Of a DNA stretch of 64,000 bases, positions 49,198 to 60,137 are shown one piece after another (position 1 is the first letter of the stretch; each line of letters starts with the position of its first letter). The notes under the pieces were generated by a model. That model saw nothing but the letters and a program-made list of their open reading frames with translations, did no database searches and had not been told where the DNA came from. A program made the position numbers and the translations under genes. This stretch comes from Amylostereum areolatum (Eukaryota > Basidiomycota > Agaricomycetes > Russulales > Stereaceae): assembly GCA_012932865.1 (NCBI GenBank), contig SAXG01000051.1, positions 124,001 through 188,000 of the forward strand, read 5' to 3'.

Positions 49198-50239
49198 CAG
49201 TCGTCCGTTCGTCGCGCAGGGAGTGTTCATTCTTACTTTTTTCATCGTCTTTTTTAATCTTCAAGTGTTGACAATGCTCGTGAGCACTTTCTGTTTGTCA
49301 TCTCATTACATCTAGCAGGATATTGTGTACATCATCATCATCATGGATTCATCATACCTCGGCCGTCGGATGGACGTGGACTGCTTCAAGTTTTGGTTTT
49401 ACAACAAGACTTCAAAGCAAGACCAAGATCAAGGCTAACGCGAACGCGTTATATGTGATCTGCAATACTCAAGTCGGCCGTTGTGTGCGGTTTCTTCGCC
49501 CTCTGCGATATCTGTCGGATTACCTCAATAGTTGACTGAATTATTCAAGCTTCAAGCTCGAAATCCCGACTCGCCGTACGTGGCAATACGCGTGAGGGCG
49601 GATCATCAATGCCAATCCGCCGCTAGCTTGCCCGGCTGACTTGTCTCTTCATTCGCGAGCGATGGGTGCCTCATATTACCTACCTACTATGCAGTACACG
49701 ATACTATGTGGAAAGGTAAGTACTACAACGTCCCTTCGTCCAGGCCTTGTTCGGTCGGACCACCGGGTGGAACAATTTATGAATGTGCCTCGCCGTGACT
49801 GCACTCTCTGTGGATTATATGGCATGAGGAGTGTAAGTAATGGATTAATGAGCGCTTGAGCACGAAGGGAAAGAGGGAATAAAGGTACACGTGATCGCGT
49901 TTTCTCGGAAGTCAACTGTTCGCAGAACGACTCCTGCGTTTTGGCAACTTGCCACTGGTGCGCTATGACGGTGTTCGACTTCAAGCTTTAAGATCAAGCC
50001 TTATGTATCATTCCTCATATCCATTCGAAAGTCCGGCCCAACTGCTCCTTATAGAAACTCAAAAATGCTCTAATCGCACCGCGGGCTCAGGGCACCTCCC
50101 TACCTTTTCTTAGTCGGCTGGCGCCTTCTGGGCGAGAATCGTCGTGTAGGCGCTACGTTCCCTGCTATCTGCACTTTCTCACCGAGCTCAGCGACAGAAT
50201 TTGTCGAGGCTTTGGGACTTCACAAAAACCCTCCAACTC
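49198..50239. other. Spacer between the two RdRP genes
   Basis: 1.0 kb, with an ATC microsatellite (five units) near 49330. Holds the RdRP A 3' end and the RdRP B promoter; no gene supported. Confidence 0.5.
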
Positions 50240-53200
50240 ATGGCACACGGTGACGATGGCGATTTGGAGTCACTCTTCGTATCGGACTCAGATGTAAGCC
50301 GTTAGGTATCCTTTGCGTTGAATCCACGACTAACGTGTGCGTACTTGACGATAGGATGGCCTGTGGATGCAAGTAGAAGAAATCTCTATCGAAGATGCAA
50401 ATGGTTTGAACGATGTCGAGCGTACCCCTTTTGTAGTTGATACCAACGTCCAACGTCTTCCCGCTATTCATACAACGCCTTCACTTTTTGGCGAGCCATT
50501 GTCACGATCAAGTTCAACCACCTCATATCACTCGACGCTGTCCGACTCTCGCTTCCCTCCTTTTGCCGATACTACCTCGTCTGTCCAAGGCGGCGACCCC
50601 GAAAGAACATTGGTAGAAGAGAATGAACCAGCCTCATTCGACCTGGACAGTATTCTCGGATCAGACAAGCTTAGCCTTCCTGTCAAAATCATAGCCAATG
50701 ACACGGGCGCGCAGAAGAAGATGGATAGGCATGGCATTGCGTTTGGCGTGCAGTACATGATAGCTCTCGGCGTTGCGCAAGGCTGGTGGTCCTGGGACGA
50801 CATCACGGACGAGCGCCTCGACAACCTCATCGGAAATCATGCGACGGCTATACCGAAGGTCGTTTCTATCATGCTTGAGGCGAAAGACCCCAACGCGACG
50901 GCATTCAAAGTTGCTCGTTCTGCAGATGCATTTCGAGACAACGTTGCTCTTGGGTGCGTCAGCTGTCAGCTTCATAGTACTTCACTACAACCCTCTTTTC
51001 AGGAAAGAGTATGATCGGGAACAAATGGCCCTATGCGAGGCCAGTGGAAGGGGGCTAGGATGCACAGAAGGCGGATATGAAGGCGTGCGAAATTGGTACG
51101 GTGGTCGTATTCAACAGGTCGTCCGTGTGGAAACGCTCGGTTTGGACAAGAAGGAATGGAAACTAGTTCTCCAGGAGCCCGAGATGAAGCGGTCCTATCA
51201 TCTTGCGCGTAAAATGGGGTCACGACGACTGTTGGAACTCAGGATTCCGAAGGATGCACGCGACTCCGTACGTCCAGAAAGTTTGGCGTGTAAGTTTGTG
51301 CTCCTGGGTCGCATTTACGTGCCGTTTGCCGCTAAGGAGAACAAGATATATATGGTCGAGACGAGCGAGAACCACGGCCGCAATTCGGACGCGTCGCAGG
51401 GAGACAATCTTCGGTGGTCTTTCCAGGAGTTTGTCAACTATTGTAACCCCATGTCGCTTAATATGGACCAGGTAGGACCTTCACACCTCTATGGCATGCA
51501 CACTTAACATGCCTCCATAGACGATCAGCAAATGGTCCACTCGCTTTGAAATATTGCTGTCAACGTCGTTGCCAGCCGTCGAGTTCAAGCCTGAAAATAT
51601 AACTCTCATCCATGACATTTGTAAGCCTGTAACGATCGTACTTATGTACTTATGATAACGACCTTGCTATCAACTACCTAGATGCTCAGCATAACACGAC
51701 GGAAGGAAAGCCTCCTGCGGAGATATGCCTCACAGATGGATGCGGGTTCGCAAGTCTAGCGGCTCACCTTCGAGTCGCACAAGCAGGGAACCTTCTCACA
51801 ACACCTACCGCTATTCAAGCGCGCATATATGGATCGAAAGGTGTCTACAATCTGGATCACAACGACAGGCTGTCTACGGACCCCCCCAGAGCATACATTC
51901 GTCGCAATTCACAGATGAAGGTGAAGCACGCTGGCGTGGATGTCGTCGACCGGGCGCACCGTATCCTCGATCTCGTCTCCATCTCCCGCGTGACGTACCC
52001 GGGACGTCTGTCCAAGCAACTCATTCTTAACCTTTCGCACAACGGCGTCCCCGATTCGGCATTCCAAAAGCTTCTGGTCAAGGGGTTCGAGGACGAAATC
52101 GAACCGCTGTTGCGGTGGGCTGGTCCGAATGCTAGTCGTCTCCTCTGGGGGGCGGTGAGCAAAGCCGGGAATGTCCCTGGCGCGCGTTTGCAACGACTCG
52201 CAGGTGGCATGGGCCGAACTTTCGGTCTACCACGGCGCTTCGACAGCGATGACCTTGACGGTGACATTGATATGGGGGAGCTCGATGCAGAGTTTACAGT
52301 CGTCCAGCCGGAGAAGTCTGCGTCGTTGCACGAAACTGTTCTCAGGCTCATCGAGGCGGGGTTCACCCCGGAGAACTGCAGCTATCTGCGCGAGAAGCAC
52401 CACCTAGTGGTTAAGGTTGCCATTGATTCTCTCGTTGAGGACTTTCGCTTCGTCGTGCCCGGTTCGGCGATGGCGATCCTTGTGCCAGGCGGGTTCCCTG
52501 CGTCTACTATCCTTTGTACCGTAGGCTTAAACAGTAACTGGCACAGATCCCTTGGGCGTCCTGGAGGATCATCAAGTGCACTTCAAAATGGACTCACGTG
52601 TGCTGAAGGACCCGGTGACCGGGATGGATGTAGATTCGGTACCAGGCTCAGCTCTGGTATGTACTTCCATGTCGGTATACGGGGAACTGTATTAAGTTCC
52701 TCATAGCTGTGTCGACACCCGACATACGTCGCATCGGACACCCAAAAGGTAACGCTGCTTTATGTATTGGCCGGAAGGCATGCTAAGTTGACCTGTCCAT
52801 GAAGGTCACGGTCGTAAACCATGCCAAATTAGCGGACTATGTCGGAGTCATCGTTTGTTCTATTAGAGGAGATCGTTCTCTAGCAAGCTATCTGAGCGGG
52901 GGAGGTGTGTATATCTGCTCTATACTCGTCTCTATTCAATGTGATAACTTGGTCGCCGTCGGCATTCGTTAGACTACGATGGTGGTGCGTTCAAATAACG
53001 AGTCGCTCCCGCACTTCGGACCAATCTGTCCACTTTACAGATCAAGGGCTTCTCATTTGGGAGCCCGACCTCGTCGAGCCATTTCGAACGAAGGACATCG
53101 TGTTACCGCCGCCCAATTTCTTGAAGAATAACTTTGACTGTAGCGTCACGAATGTTCCTGCCTTTTGTCAGCGTCTCTCAACCTTGCCGCCCGACGAGCG

Positions 53201-54167
53201 GCACATGGAGTTCGTGCAAACTCTCCTTGGTGGACTTCGCGACAACTTGACCGGGCCCTATTCCATCTGTCATGCCAATGCCGTTTATTCCCGCGGTTAT
53301 GGTGACCCGGAGACGGAGAGACTTGCGTTCATGTGAGTTTTCATTGGGAGCCTGTTCGCTCCTGTTTCCTGAGAGGTACTAATCCATGTTCATAGGTGCA
53401 CTAATTGCCTTGATTCGAACAAGTCGGGTTATCGTCCACGAGAGGACGTCAGAAGTCAAGATTTTGGCCGCTATCGTCGGGGATGGCCGCCGTTTATGAA
53501 GGCGAAGAAAGGGAAAGCTGGCGAGAGCAGATCAACAGCAAACACGCCTCGTCTCAAACGCACCTCTGATGAACCGTTCGTGCTAGAAAGGGTCCATAAA
53601 GGAGGCGAGGCCCTGGCCTCCATCCACTTCCAGAGACTCGGCGCTCTTGAGGCAGGCGCATCGTCCGCCCTCGACCAGGCACTGTTCAAGCCGTACACAG
53701 ACGCTCGCGACGCGGCGTCGTTGGCTGAGAAAACATTAAATATCTCTTTGTGGAAGGAAGACCTCGAGGCGTTGAAGGACCATGTCCGCACCATGCACCG
53801 CCGGTACAGTACGCTGGGCAATCCCGCCTCCCCGGCATGGGAGCCCGCAAAGCATGCCCTTGTGTACGCATTCACACACCAGCGGCCACCTCCGAAAGGC
53901 GGCAATCCCGCACTCGTGCATCTCATCCTCGCGGACCGCGCAGCGATCTGTGCTTCGTACGCGTATTTTCTGACCACTGCGAACTACGGAGAGGCCCAAA
54001 ATGTCAAGTTCCCGTTCACGGCAGCGTTCGAGGACTTGTGTAGGATCAAGGCCAATGCGTGTGGGTCGAAGGCGGTTGTGGACGAGATGAAGGACGTTAT
54101 GGTCCTTCAAGGATCTGTGTTGCGATTATTGGCTGGGATGAATCAGGTCGCGGTTGGGGGCGCATAG
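50240..54167 (+). CDS. RNA-dependent RNA polymerase B (QDE-1-like, intact)
   Basis: Tandem paralogue of RdRP A. Exons: 50240-50293, 50355-50953, 51003-51471, 51521-51620, 51682-52488, 52547-52656, 52707-52748, 52805-52904, 52973-52984, 53041-53332, 53396-54167. Spliced length 3357 nt, 1118 residues, no frame break. Motifs: N-W-Y-G-G-R-I-Q-Q, L-L-G-R-I-Y-V-P, Y-P-G-R-L-S-K-Q-L, R-L-Q-R-L-A-G, Y-V-A-S-D-T-Q-K and catalytic D-Y-D-G-D at residues ~761-765, encoded by a 12-nt exon as in A. It lacks A's long Ser/Pro-rich N-terminus. The intron at 52489-52546 has a GC donor. Most intron positions are shared with A, so the pair arose by duplication of a gene already carrying them. It is the better-supported functional copy; the division of labour with A is unknown. 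Confidence 0.94.
52973..52984 (+). other. 12-nt micro-exon encoding the RdRP B catalytic loop
   Basis: The exon ACTACGATGGTG supplies the D-Y-D-G core of D-Y-D-G-D, with split Asp codons on both sides. Acceptor ...TTCGTTAG, donor GTGCGT. Same size and phase as in RdRP A. Confidence 0.88.
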
Positions 54168-54676
54168 GAAGGAGGGCTGCGATTGTTGGCAAGTAGTAAG
54201 TAGGGAAGATTATCTATCGCGGTGATGATATCCTCGCCCGTCCGCGTCCCCCGTTACACCCCTTCGCGACAGATTCGACAACGACGAGACAACGAATAGG
54301 CAAATTTCCTTACATAGGTGATGTACCCCAACAGTCTCTTCAGCACCTTTGCCGAAGAAAGAATCAAATATGTGAGATCGTGCAGTCGTTACGTGCGTGA
54401 GCCGTGAGGCGTTTAAGGCATCGACTGGCGTCGAGGTCGTTGACACAGTAAAGAGTTGGCAAGACAATGTCGAGAACGTCGAAGTTGGTGGAGGAAGCGG
54501 AGACGAGAGCAATCTGGCCTTCGGGCCGCCCGCGCCAGGGCCCGCCTAATAAAGTGCTGCCTTCGTTCAGGAACGCTTCTCGCATTTCTCACCTTCGCCT
54601 TGACCACCTCCCTCCCTTCCTTCCTCTTTCTACCTGCCCGCCGTACTCCTCAAGCTAACTCAAATATCCCATATAT
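54168..54676. other. Intergenic between RdRP B and LysM gene
   Basis: About 500 bases. Minus-strand open readings exist at 54210-54607, but they show no family features or convincing splice structure. Confidence 0.4.
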
Positions 54677-55502
54677 ATGGGCCGCTGGACACAATATGAC
54701 GAGGTGCGGACTTGCGCTTTCGCTGGGTGTGTCGAAGATTACCTGACGAAAGGCCACGGTGCGGACAGGATGATTATCGCTTGCCTGAAGGCATGAAGCG
54801 TGTCGGTTACGATGCTGACTCGGGAAAGTACTACTTTCGCAACCGTGATGGCTCGCTTTGGGAGGGTGCTGAGGGTGCCCAGTACAGCGAGATGAAGCGG
54901 GGTGAGTACATCTATACCTTTCGCCCGCCAGTGACAGGCGGACCAAATCCGGAAACTGACGTGGCATTCGTTTTTGTGTAGTGTCCAGCGCACCCATCGC
55001 GATCCCCGAAGCGAGCGACGACGACGACGTTGAGATCGGGCCTACGAGGGCGGACGGGTATGCACCGCTGGCCGACGGCGTAAGTCCGGCTTCGCTCTAA
55101 CATCACCATCACCATCACTTTGCGCCTCCATCCCTGCCGTTCTATCCACGCCCGTACTCACGGCCTCCATCTCTCTAGACGCACGCTCGTGCACGGCCTG
55201 CACATGAGAGCCCGTATCGCATGATGTTCCCTTTCTTCCTCGGCGTGATCGTGGTCCTGCTCCTCGTCTGGCGTCTCATTGTCGCGCCTTCGATGTCTAA
55301 CCGTCAGCCGGTCCCTTCATGCCCCCCCGGAAGCTCTCCCTCGGTTGTGGTCGCGGGAGATACGTGCTGGGCGATTTCCGAGGCACATGGGTGTGCACTC
55401 GATGCGTTCCTCAAGCTGAATCCTCAGCTTGAGTGCGATCGTCTGCGCCCCGGAGATAGAGTGTGCGTCCCGGAGACCCGCACCCGCGCTCTCCCTATCT
55501 GA
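54677..55502 (+). CDS. Membrane-anchored LysM protein
   Basis: Exons 54677-54703, 54769-54901, 54982-55079 and 55179-55502 give 193 residues. Layout: an N-terminal segment with W-T-Q-Y-D-E-D-D-Y and R-V-G-Y-D-A-D-S-G-K-Y-Y-F-R (WW-like spacing), then an acidic stretch. One transmembrane helix follows at about residues 108-128 (F-F-L-G-V-I-V-V-L-L-L-V-W). The C-terminal LysM domain runs from V-V-A-G-D-T-C-W-A-I through L-N-P-Q-L-E-C to G-D-R-V-C-V-P, with Cys pairs as in fungal LysMs. With no signal peptide, the likely topology is type II, LysM outside. LysM domains bind chitin or related glycans, so a role in wall anchoring or sensing is reasonable but inferred. Confidence 0.82.
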
Positions 55503-55995
55503 ACGTGGTGATATCTCTTCCCCCATTTTCTTATGTATGTTGACGGGCGGATTGTACGACTATGGATGGCCCCGTTTCCCCGCAGGATCTCACCACTTTC
55601 TACTTTACATCTTCACCATCTTCCATCTTCATTTCCATCTCATTGCTTCTTTTGTTTTGTCCATATCCTCATTTGTAACATAGTATCATCGCACGCCTCC
55701 TAATGACACGGTCTAGTTCACGAACGGTCGAGGGTCTCGGGTAGCTGAATCCAGGCGGGAGTCGCGGTGACGAGCAGGGGTTGGGAGTATGACGTCCGTG
55801 GCAAAGGTAAGCGGTTGGGCGGGAGCTCGTGAGCGGGATGACATCATGGCCAGGTGAAACCATCCGTTTCATCCTCTCATAAATCGCGCGACCCGGGTTG
55901 ACGCTCACTCACCTGCTTCTTCCCCCGACCCACCATCTCCTCCTGCCCTTCCATTTCCGTTGACGACTCTTTGAACGACTCCTTCCACGACCACA
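55503..55995. other. Intergenic between LysM and MARVEL genes
   Basis: 493 bases with a pyrimidine-rich 3' flank (TTTCCATCTTCATTTCC-like) and a C/T-rich promoter before the next ATG. No gene seen. Confidence 0.4.
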
Positions 55996-56787
55996 ATGGC
56001 TTTTGACAATCACGTTCGTAGAGGCCACCCTGGTAAGTATTCTCTTCTTCCATCTGGTCGATTCGCATTTGGGCTGACTCCTGTCTTTTGCAGTCACCTT
56101 CGCCCTCCTCCTCATAATCGCCATCATCGAGGTGTGCTCCGTTTGACCCAGTGCCGTATACGTGAAGCTGACACTCATTGACCCGTTCAGCTCGCGATTT
56201 CCGCGTTCCTCACGGCACGTTTCAACCAATACCACAACTTCCTGTCCACCGGCGTCCGCGACCGTGTGCGCTTCCTCCTCTTCACATCCATATGGACCAT
56301 CGTCTTCGCACCCTTTTTCATGGGCATGTTCTTTGCCGCTCCCGGATCCATCTTCGCTAGCGTCGCGTCCCACGGCATATTGTGCGTCTTCTTCCTTTCC
56401 GCGTTGGACGGCTTGGTTGATGATTCATCGGCGGTACAGCTTGTTCATTACATGGGTGTTCTGGTTGGCCGGAGCAGCAGCCCTTACCGATTCCTATGGT
56501 GGCCGCCTGGACTGCGAGTGCGTGACCCCTCCCCCCTCCATATCACAGCGGAATGCTGACAATGTTCTGCGTTATAGTTTCAACTTCGTGTACTGCGGCC
56601 AACAGAATGCCCTCGAAGCATTTGCGTGGATTGAATGGTACGTGTTCGAATAAGTACCTTCTCTATCAGTGCTTGACGAATGTATTGCAGGGTTTTGCTC
56701 ACATTCGCGTTCTTCTTCGTCGTGTTTATGGGAGCACGTTCAGTTCGCGCGGGAGATGGCGCGCGTGGACCCTTGTACAAGGCGTAA
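55996..56787 (+). CDS. MARVEL-domain membrane protein
   Basis: Exons 55996-56032, 56094-56131, 56191-56381, 56440-56517, 56578-56637 and 56691-56787 give 166 residues without a frame break. Four hydrophobic segments: V-T-F-A-L-L-L-I-I-A-I-I-E near residues 13-33, a second in F-T-S-I-W-T-I-V-F-A-P-F-F, a third in F-I-T-W-V-F-W-L-A-G-A-A-A-L, and the last in W-V-L-L-T-F-A-F-F-F-V-V-F. The I-E-L-A-I-S-A-F-L-T-A-R-F and Y-G-G-R-L-D-C motifs fit fungal MARVEL proteins such as the Nce102/Fhn1 group, which organise plasma-membrane domains. The exact subfamily is not fixed. Confidence 0.85.
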
Positions 56788-58133
56788 TCACTTCCTACAG
56801 CACCTTCTCGTGGCACCCATCGCCCCTCACATTTGTTGCCTACACATGACCTCGCACCTGTTCTCGATTTGACCAATGCGCTATGTTGCCTGTACTGTAT
56901 CTCGCATATACGACTGCCCAGCAGACACCTGTACTTTACGACTCCCATCTATGCATCCTTGTGTATCCTAGCGTTGATCCGTGTAATCCAGTGCCTCTCT
57001 TCAACACTCTCGGATGCGTTTCATTGTGGTCCAGACCGAACAGCTCTCCGGTGAGTCCGAACAGGACTTCGGACTATACACGTGCTAACAATCTCGCGGA
57101 TCTCAGACTGATTCATTGTTAGCACATGACCACATGCAAACGTCTGGCTTTCCACGCGCCCGCTTCAACGAATCAACATGTCCTTGTATTCGGATGCCCT
57201 ATCATCGCACGAAAGTTCCTGGTAATATTTGGATCCACATGAGTGGCGTAAGGATAGCTCTTGTATTTTTCTGCTCTGAGCTTCTCGCCTTGGTGACCGT
57301 GACTCGGGCCAGATTTCCTGGTTTTCCATCAGTAAAAAAGGGCCTCAGAGATCCTGAAGGTCTTCCGCCGACATCAACCTGTCCTTCGAATCATCGGGCA
57401 GCTGTTTGTTTCTAACCGCTAACCGCGACGCATCCTCACGCTGTGGGTTTTCTGGAGCGTTAGGGTCTTCTCCCCTGTCGACAATCCGACAGCACCATCT
57501 TCATCAAGTATCTCGAGGTTCGGACCCACCATCAACCGACGGTAAAGAAGCCTTGGGGAGATTTTGCATAGCTAGAGCCTTGAGGTCCGTTCCGATGCGC
57601 CTCCCCTCGGATTTTGTCATTCCCCCCGATGCTAAGTTCCGCTTTAGGCTGCTGCGAAGACGCTGCGAGGCCCGATGCATTCCATTCGTCCCTGGGCGCG
57701 CCACGAGCTCGCGTCGTTATTGTGCGGGATCCCTACACACCCCTAGGTGTCCACTGGTCGTCGCGAGGTATCGGCCCACGAGACGTAGAAAACAAGGCGC
57801 GCCCATCATCTCCCCCATGCGTCCTTGTAATCGCTATCTCACGCCCGTCCTGGCTTTTTATCTTCGTCAGAAGAAGATGGAGGGAAGGGGTAGGTATTTT
57901 TGTTGTACTTTCCGGCTTTGGGGGCACGTCGCGGTGAAAGCTGGATCGGAAGATCTGCTACGGGGAGGAGGGGGCCGGGAGGTCGGTGGTGATCCTGTGC
58001 TTTTAAACCTTGTCCAGAATGATTGATTCGCCTTGACTTTCCACCTCTGCTGCTGACCGCCACAATCATCGTCGCGCTCAAGGGCATCGCACTCAAACAC
58101 TCACACTAATCTATTCCACGGACTTGAGCACCA
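56788..58133. other. Intergenic region
   Basis: 1.3 kb without a supported gene. A 206-codon open stretch at 57406-58026 is Arg/Pro-rich, lacks domain features and looks like a chance reading. Confidence 0.45.
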
Positions 58134-58680
58134 TGCTCTGGCTCCAACTTCTCGTCAGCGCCGTCGGCCTGCTTATGGCAATCTTTACTCCTCTCGATCT
58201 ACAAGTTTTGAAGCGACTCTCCGTTCCCGCTCTTTCTTCGTCGAAGGAGTTCTTTGACACCATGTTCATACTCCCGGCACCCTACACGCTCCGTATATCT
58301 CATCGAACCGACGCCTGCACGCACCTCGCCACTCGTGTTCCCGTCTCAAAGAGCGATGGGCCACATTCCGAAACAGGCCCTGGTGTCCGTCGAGAGGCGT
58401 GGTACTGACGGCCCTCCTTCTTTTCCTGATAGTGAGTCTCACTCTCCTTCGCTTTTCAGCCTTTTGCTCAACGGTAGCGATTATAGTTCGGATTTTCACT
58501 GGTTATCTACATCGGCTACGCGTGCGCGACGAAAACCCAAGTAAGCATTCAGCCAACTTCCTGTCTGAAACCATACTTACCCCCCCCCTCCTCTCCGTGC
58601 AGTATGATCTGGTCCCAGCATCCCCCAGTCTACAACTCGCCCGCACCCATCCCCACCGTCCCTCTCGCCGCCAGCCGACA
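58134..58680 (+). CDS. Possible membrane protein segment, model unresolved
   Basis: Not recognised. From the ATG at 58134 the reading begins with a hydrophobic helix (L-V-S-A-V-G-L-L-M-A-I-F). A second hydrophobic helix (V-V-L-T-A-L-L-L-F-L-I-V-S-L-T-L-L) is encoded near 58400-58450 in another frame. Between them a different frame gives a natural-looking S-V-Y-L-I-E-P-T-P-A-R-T segment. At least two one-base shifts or an unseen intron would be needed to join them. A GT-AG intron at about 58543-58602 is plausible. It may be the 5' part of the next entry, since the frame can also be joined into it at about 58680 with one correction. Confidence 0.35.
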
Positions 58681-58682
58681 TC

Positions 58683-60137
58683 ATGGCCCACGAACCGCTA
58701 GAAGCCGGGATCGAAGGCGTGGTCGGGCCCGAGCAGACCGGCGCCGAGCCTGACGCGGAAATCGCGCAGGATGTCGGTCAACCGGACGTCGAAACTGCGC
58801 AAGACATCCCCGTCGAGGCTGCTACAGAACTGGACATCGAGCCCGCACAGGACGCCGCCGCCGAGCCGGTCGCGGCGATCGCAGACGTGGCCCTGGCCGA
58901 GGCTGAACAGGTTCCACAAGCTGTCGCTGAACTGGACGGACGGCCTACGCAGGCTGCTACTGACCGCGACGCTGCTCCTGCGCAAGTAGCGTCGCAGCCA
59001 GCAGAACCTGTGCAGGCCACCGTCGGTGCGGAGGCTCCTGCCGAAGACCTCGAGCCTCCTGCGCAGGTCGCCACCGACGCGCAGGCCGCTGCTCCCGAGG
59101 ACCTAACAGCTGAGACCGTCTCGGTCGAGGCCGTCTCGGCCGCCGACCTCCCCTCTCGATTCCACCCCCGAGCCCGAGGTCGAGTCCGTGCGGGACACCA
59201 CCACGGCCCCTCTCTCTCGGCCCCCTACCCCGTCCTCGCCCGTCCTTTCACCCATTGCCAAGTCCAGCACCCCTCTTGCGGACCCATACAACACCTTCGG
59301 TACACCCTCGGTATGCACTCACGGCCCTCTGTAGGTATATGTGCTAGTTTTCTCCACTTCCCTTTCTTACTAGGCTGTCAGTGCGCACCTCGTCAATGTG
59401 CCGTGCCGCGTCGCTGGCCCGTCGCATCCCCAACACTCGCATCAAGGCCCGACATTCCTCCCTCCACGGCATCAAGGACAACCCGCGGAGGCCTGGAGGA
59501 GGAACATGTACAACAAACGGCCCGTGCGATTGCAGCCCGATCCGTCGGTGGGGCCTATTCACTCGGTACAGCACCCGGCGCCTCTGGCACCCCCATTCAA
59601 CCCTCGCCTTCCGCTCCACAATGGCGAGTACCAGGGACCTCCCAGGATCGGCGGGAATGGCTACGGAAACGGGTATCGACATGACCAGGGATACGGACAC
59701 GGACAAGGGCAACAAGTCGGACAAGGACGCTGGAACCCCGCGCACGGCCCTCTGGTAGCGCCGCACCACGCGCGCCGCCGCCACCACACCATTTTCTCCC
59801 GCCGCCGCCGCCGTTGCACCACCCGATCCCCCACTACGCCCCCACGTCCCCGTCAATCCCCTTCGCACCCAACGGTCCCCCTGCACCCACTTACACCGGG
59901 TCTCACCCGTCCACTTTCAACGGCGCCCCGCCGATGCACATGTACGCCGCGCCGCCGCCCGGGTACCCCTTCGTGCAGGACCAGCCGGTGCATTGGGTGG
60001 GAGCGCTGCCGCCGATGCAGGAGGGGCCGTACGCCCCGTACGACGTGCCCCCACCAATTCCCCCGCCTCCCTCCCGCGGCGAAGGAACTGTGTCCCCTTC
60101 GGGGACAGTGTACTTCAACGGAATTCTACCGCTGTGA
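58683..60137 (+). CDS. Disordered acidic then Pro/Gly/Tyr-rich protein
   Basis: Not recognised. Exons 58683-59310 and 59374-60137. The first ~155 residues are Ala/Glu/Val/Pro-rich with imperfect repeats (variants of A-E-x-A-Q-D and Q-A/P-A-E-P). After an extra T near 59154 (CCC+T) the reading continues as a Ser/Thr/Pro segment. Exon 2 is rich in Pro, Gly, His, Gln and Tyr and ends G-T-V-Y-F-N-G-I-L-P-L. A second shift near 59770, in a GCGCGCCGCCG stretch, is needed to reach that stop. Composition suggests a scaffold or RNA-associated disordered protein, but nothing proves it. It could be the cytosolic tail of the membrane segment just upstream. Confidence 0.45.

Noticed and set aside
54210..54607. 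Minus-strand small gene between RdRP B and LysM
   Set aside because: Overlapping readings in several frames, none with a convincing start, intron set or family motif.
57406..58026. 206-codon open reading as a gene
   Set aside because: Arg/Pro-rich composition typical of random GC-rich DNA, with no domain, splice context or promoter signal.
4128..59154. Programmed +1 ribosomal frameshifting as the reason for the many CC|T frame breaks
   Set aside because: The same context appears as A before GG on the coding strand of other genes, so it is strand-symmetric at DNA level; there are too many sites, several in essential genes, and no common downstream stimulator.
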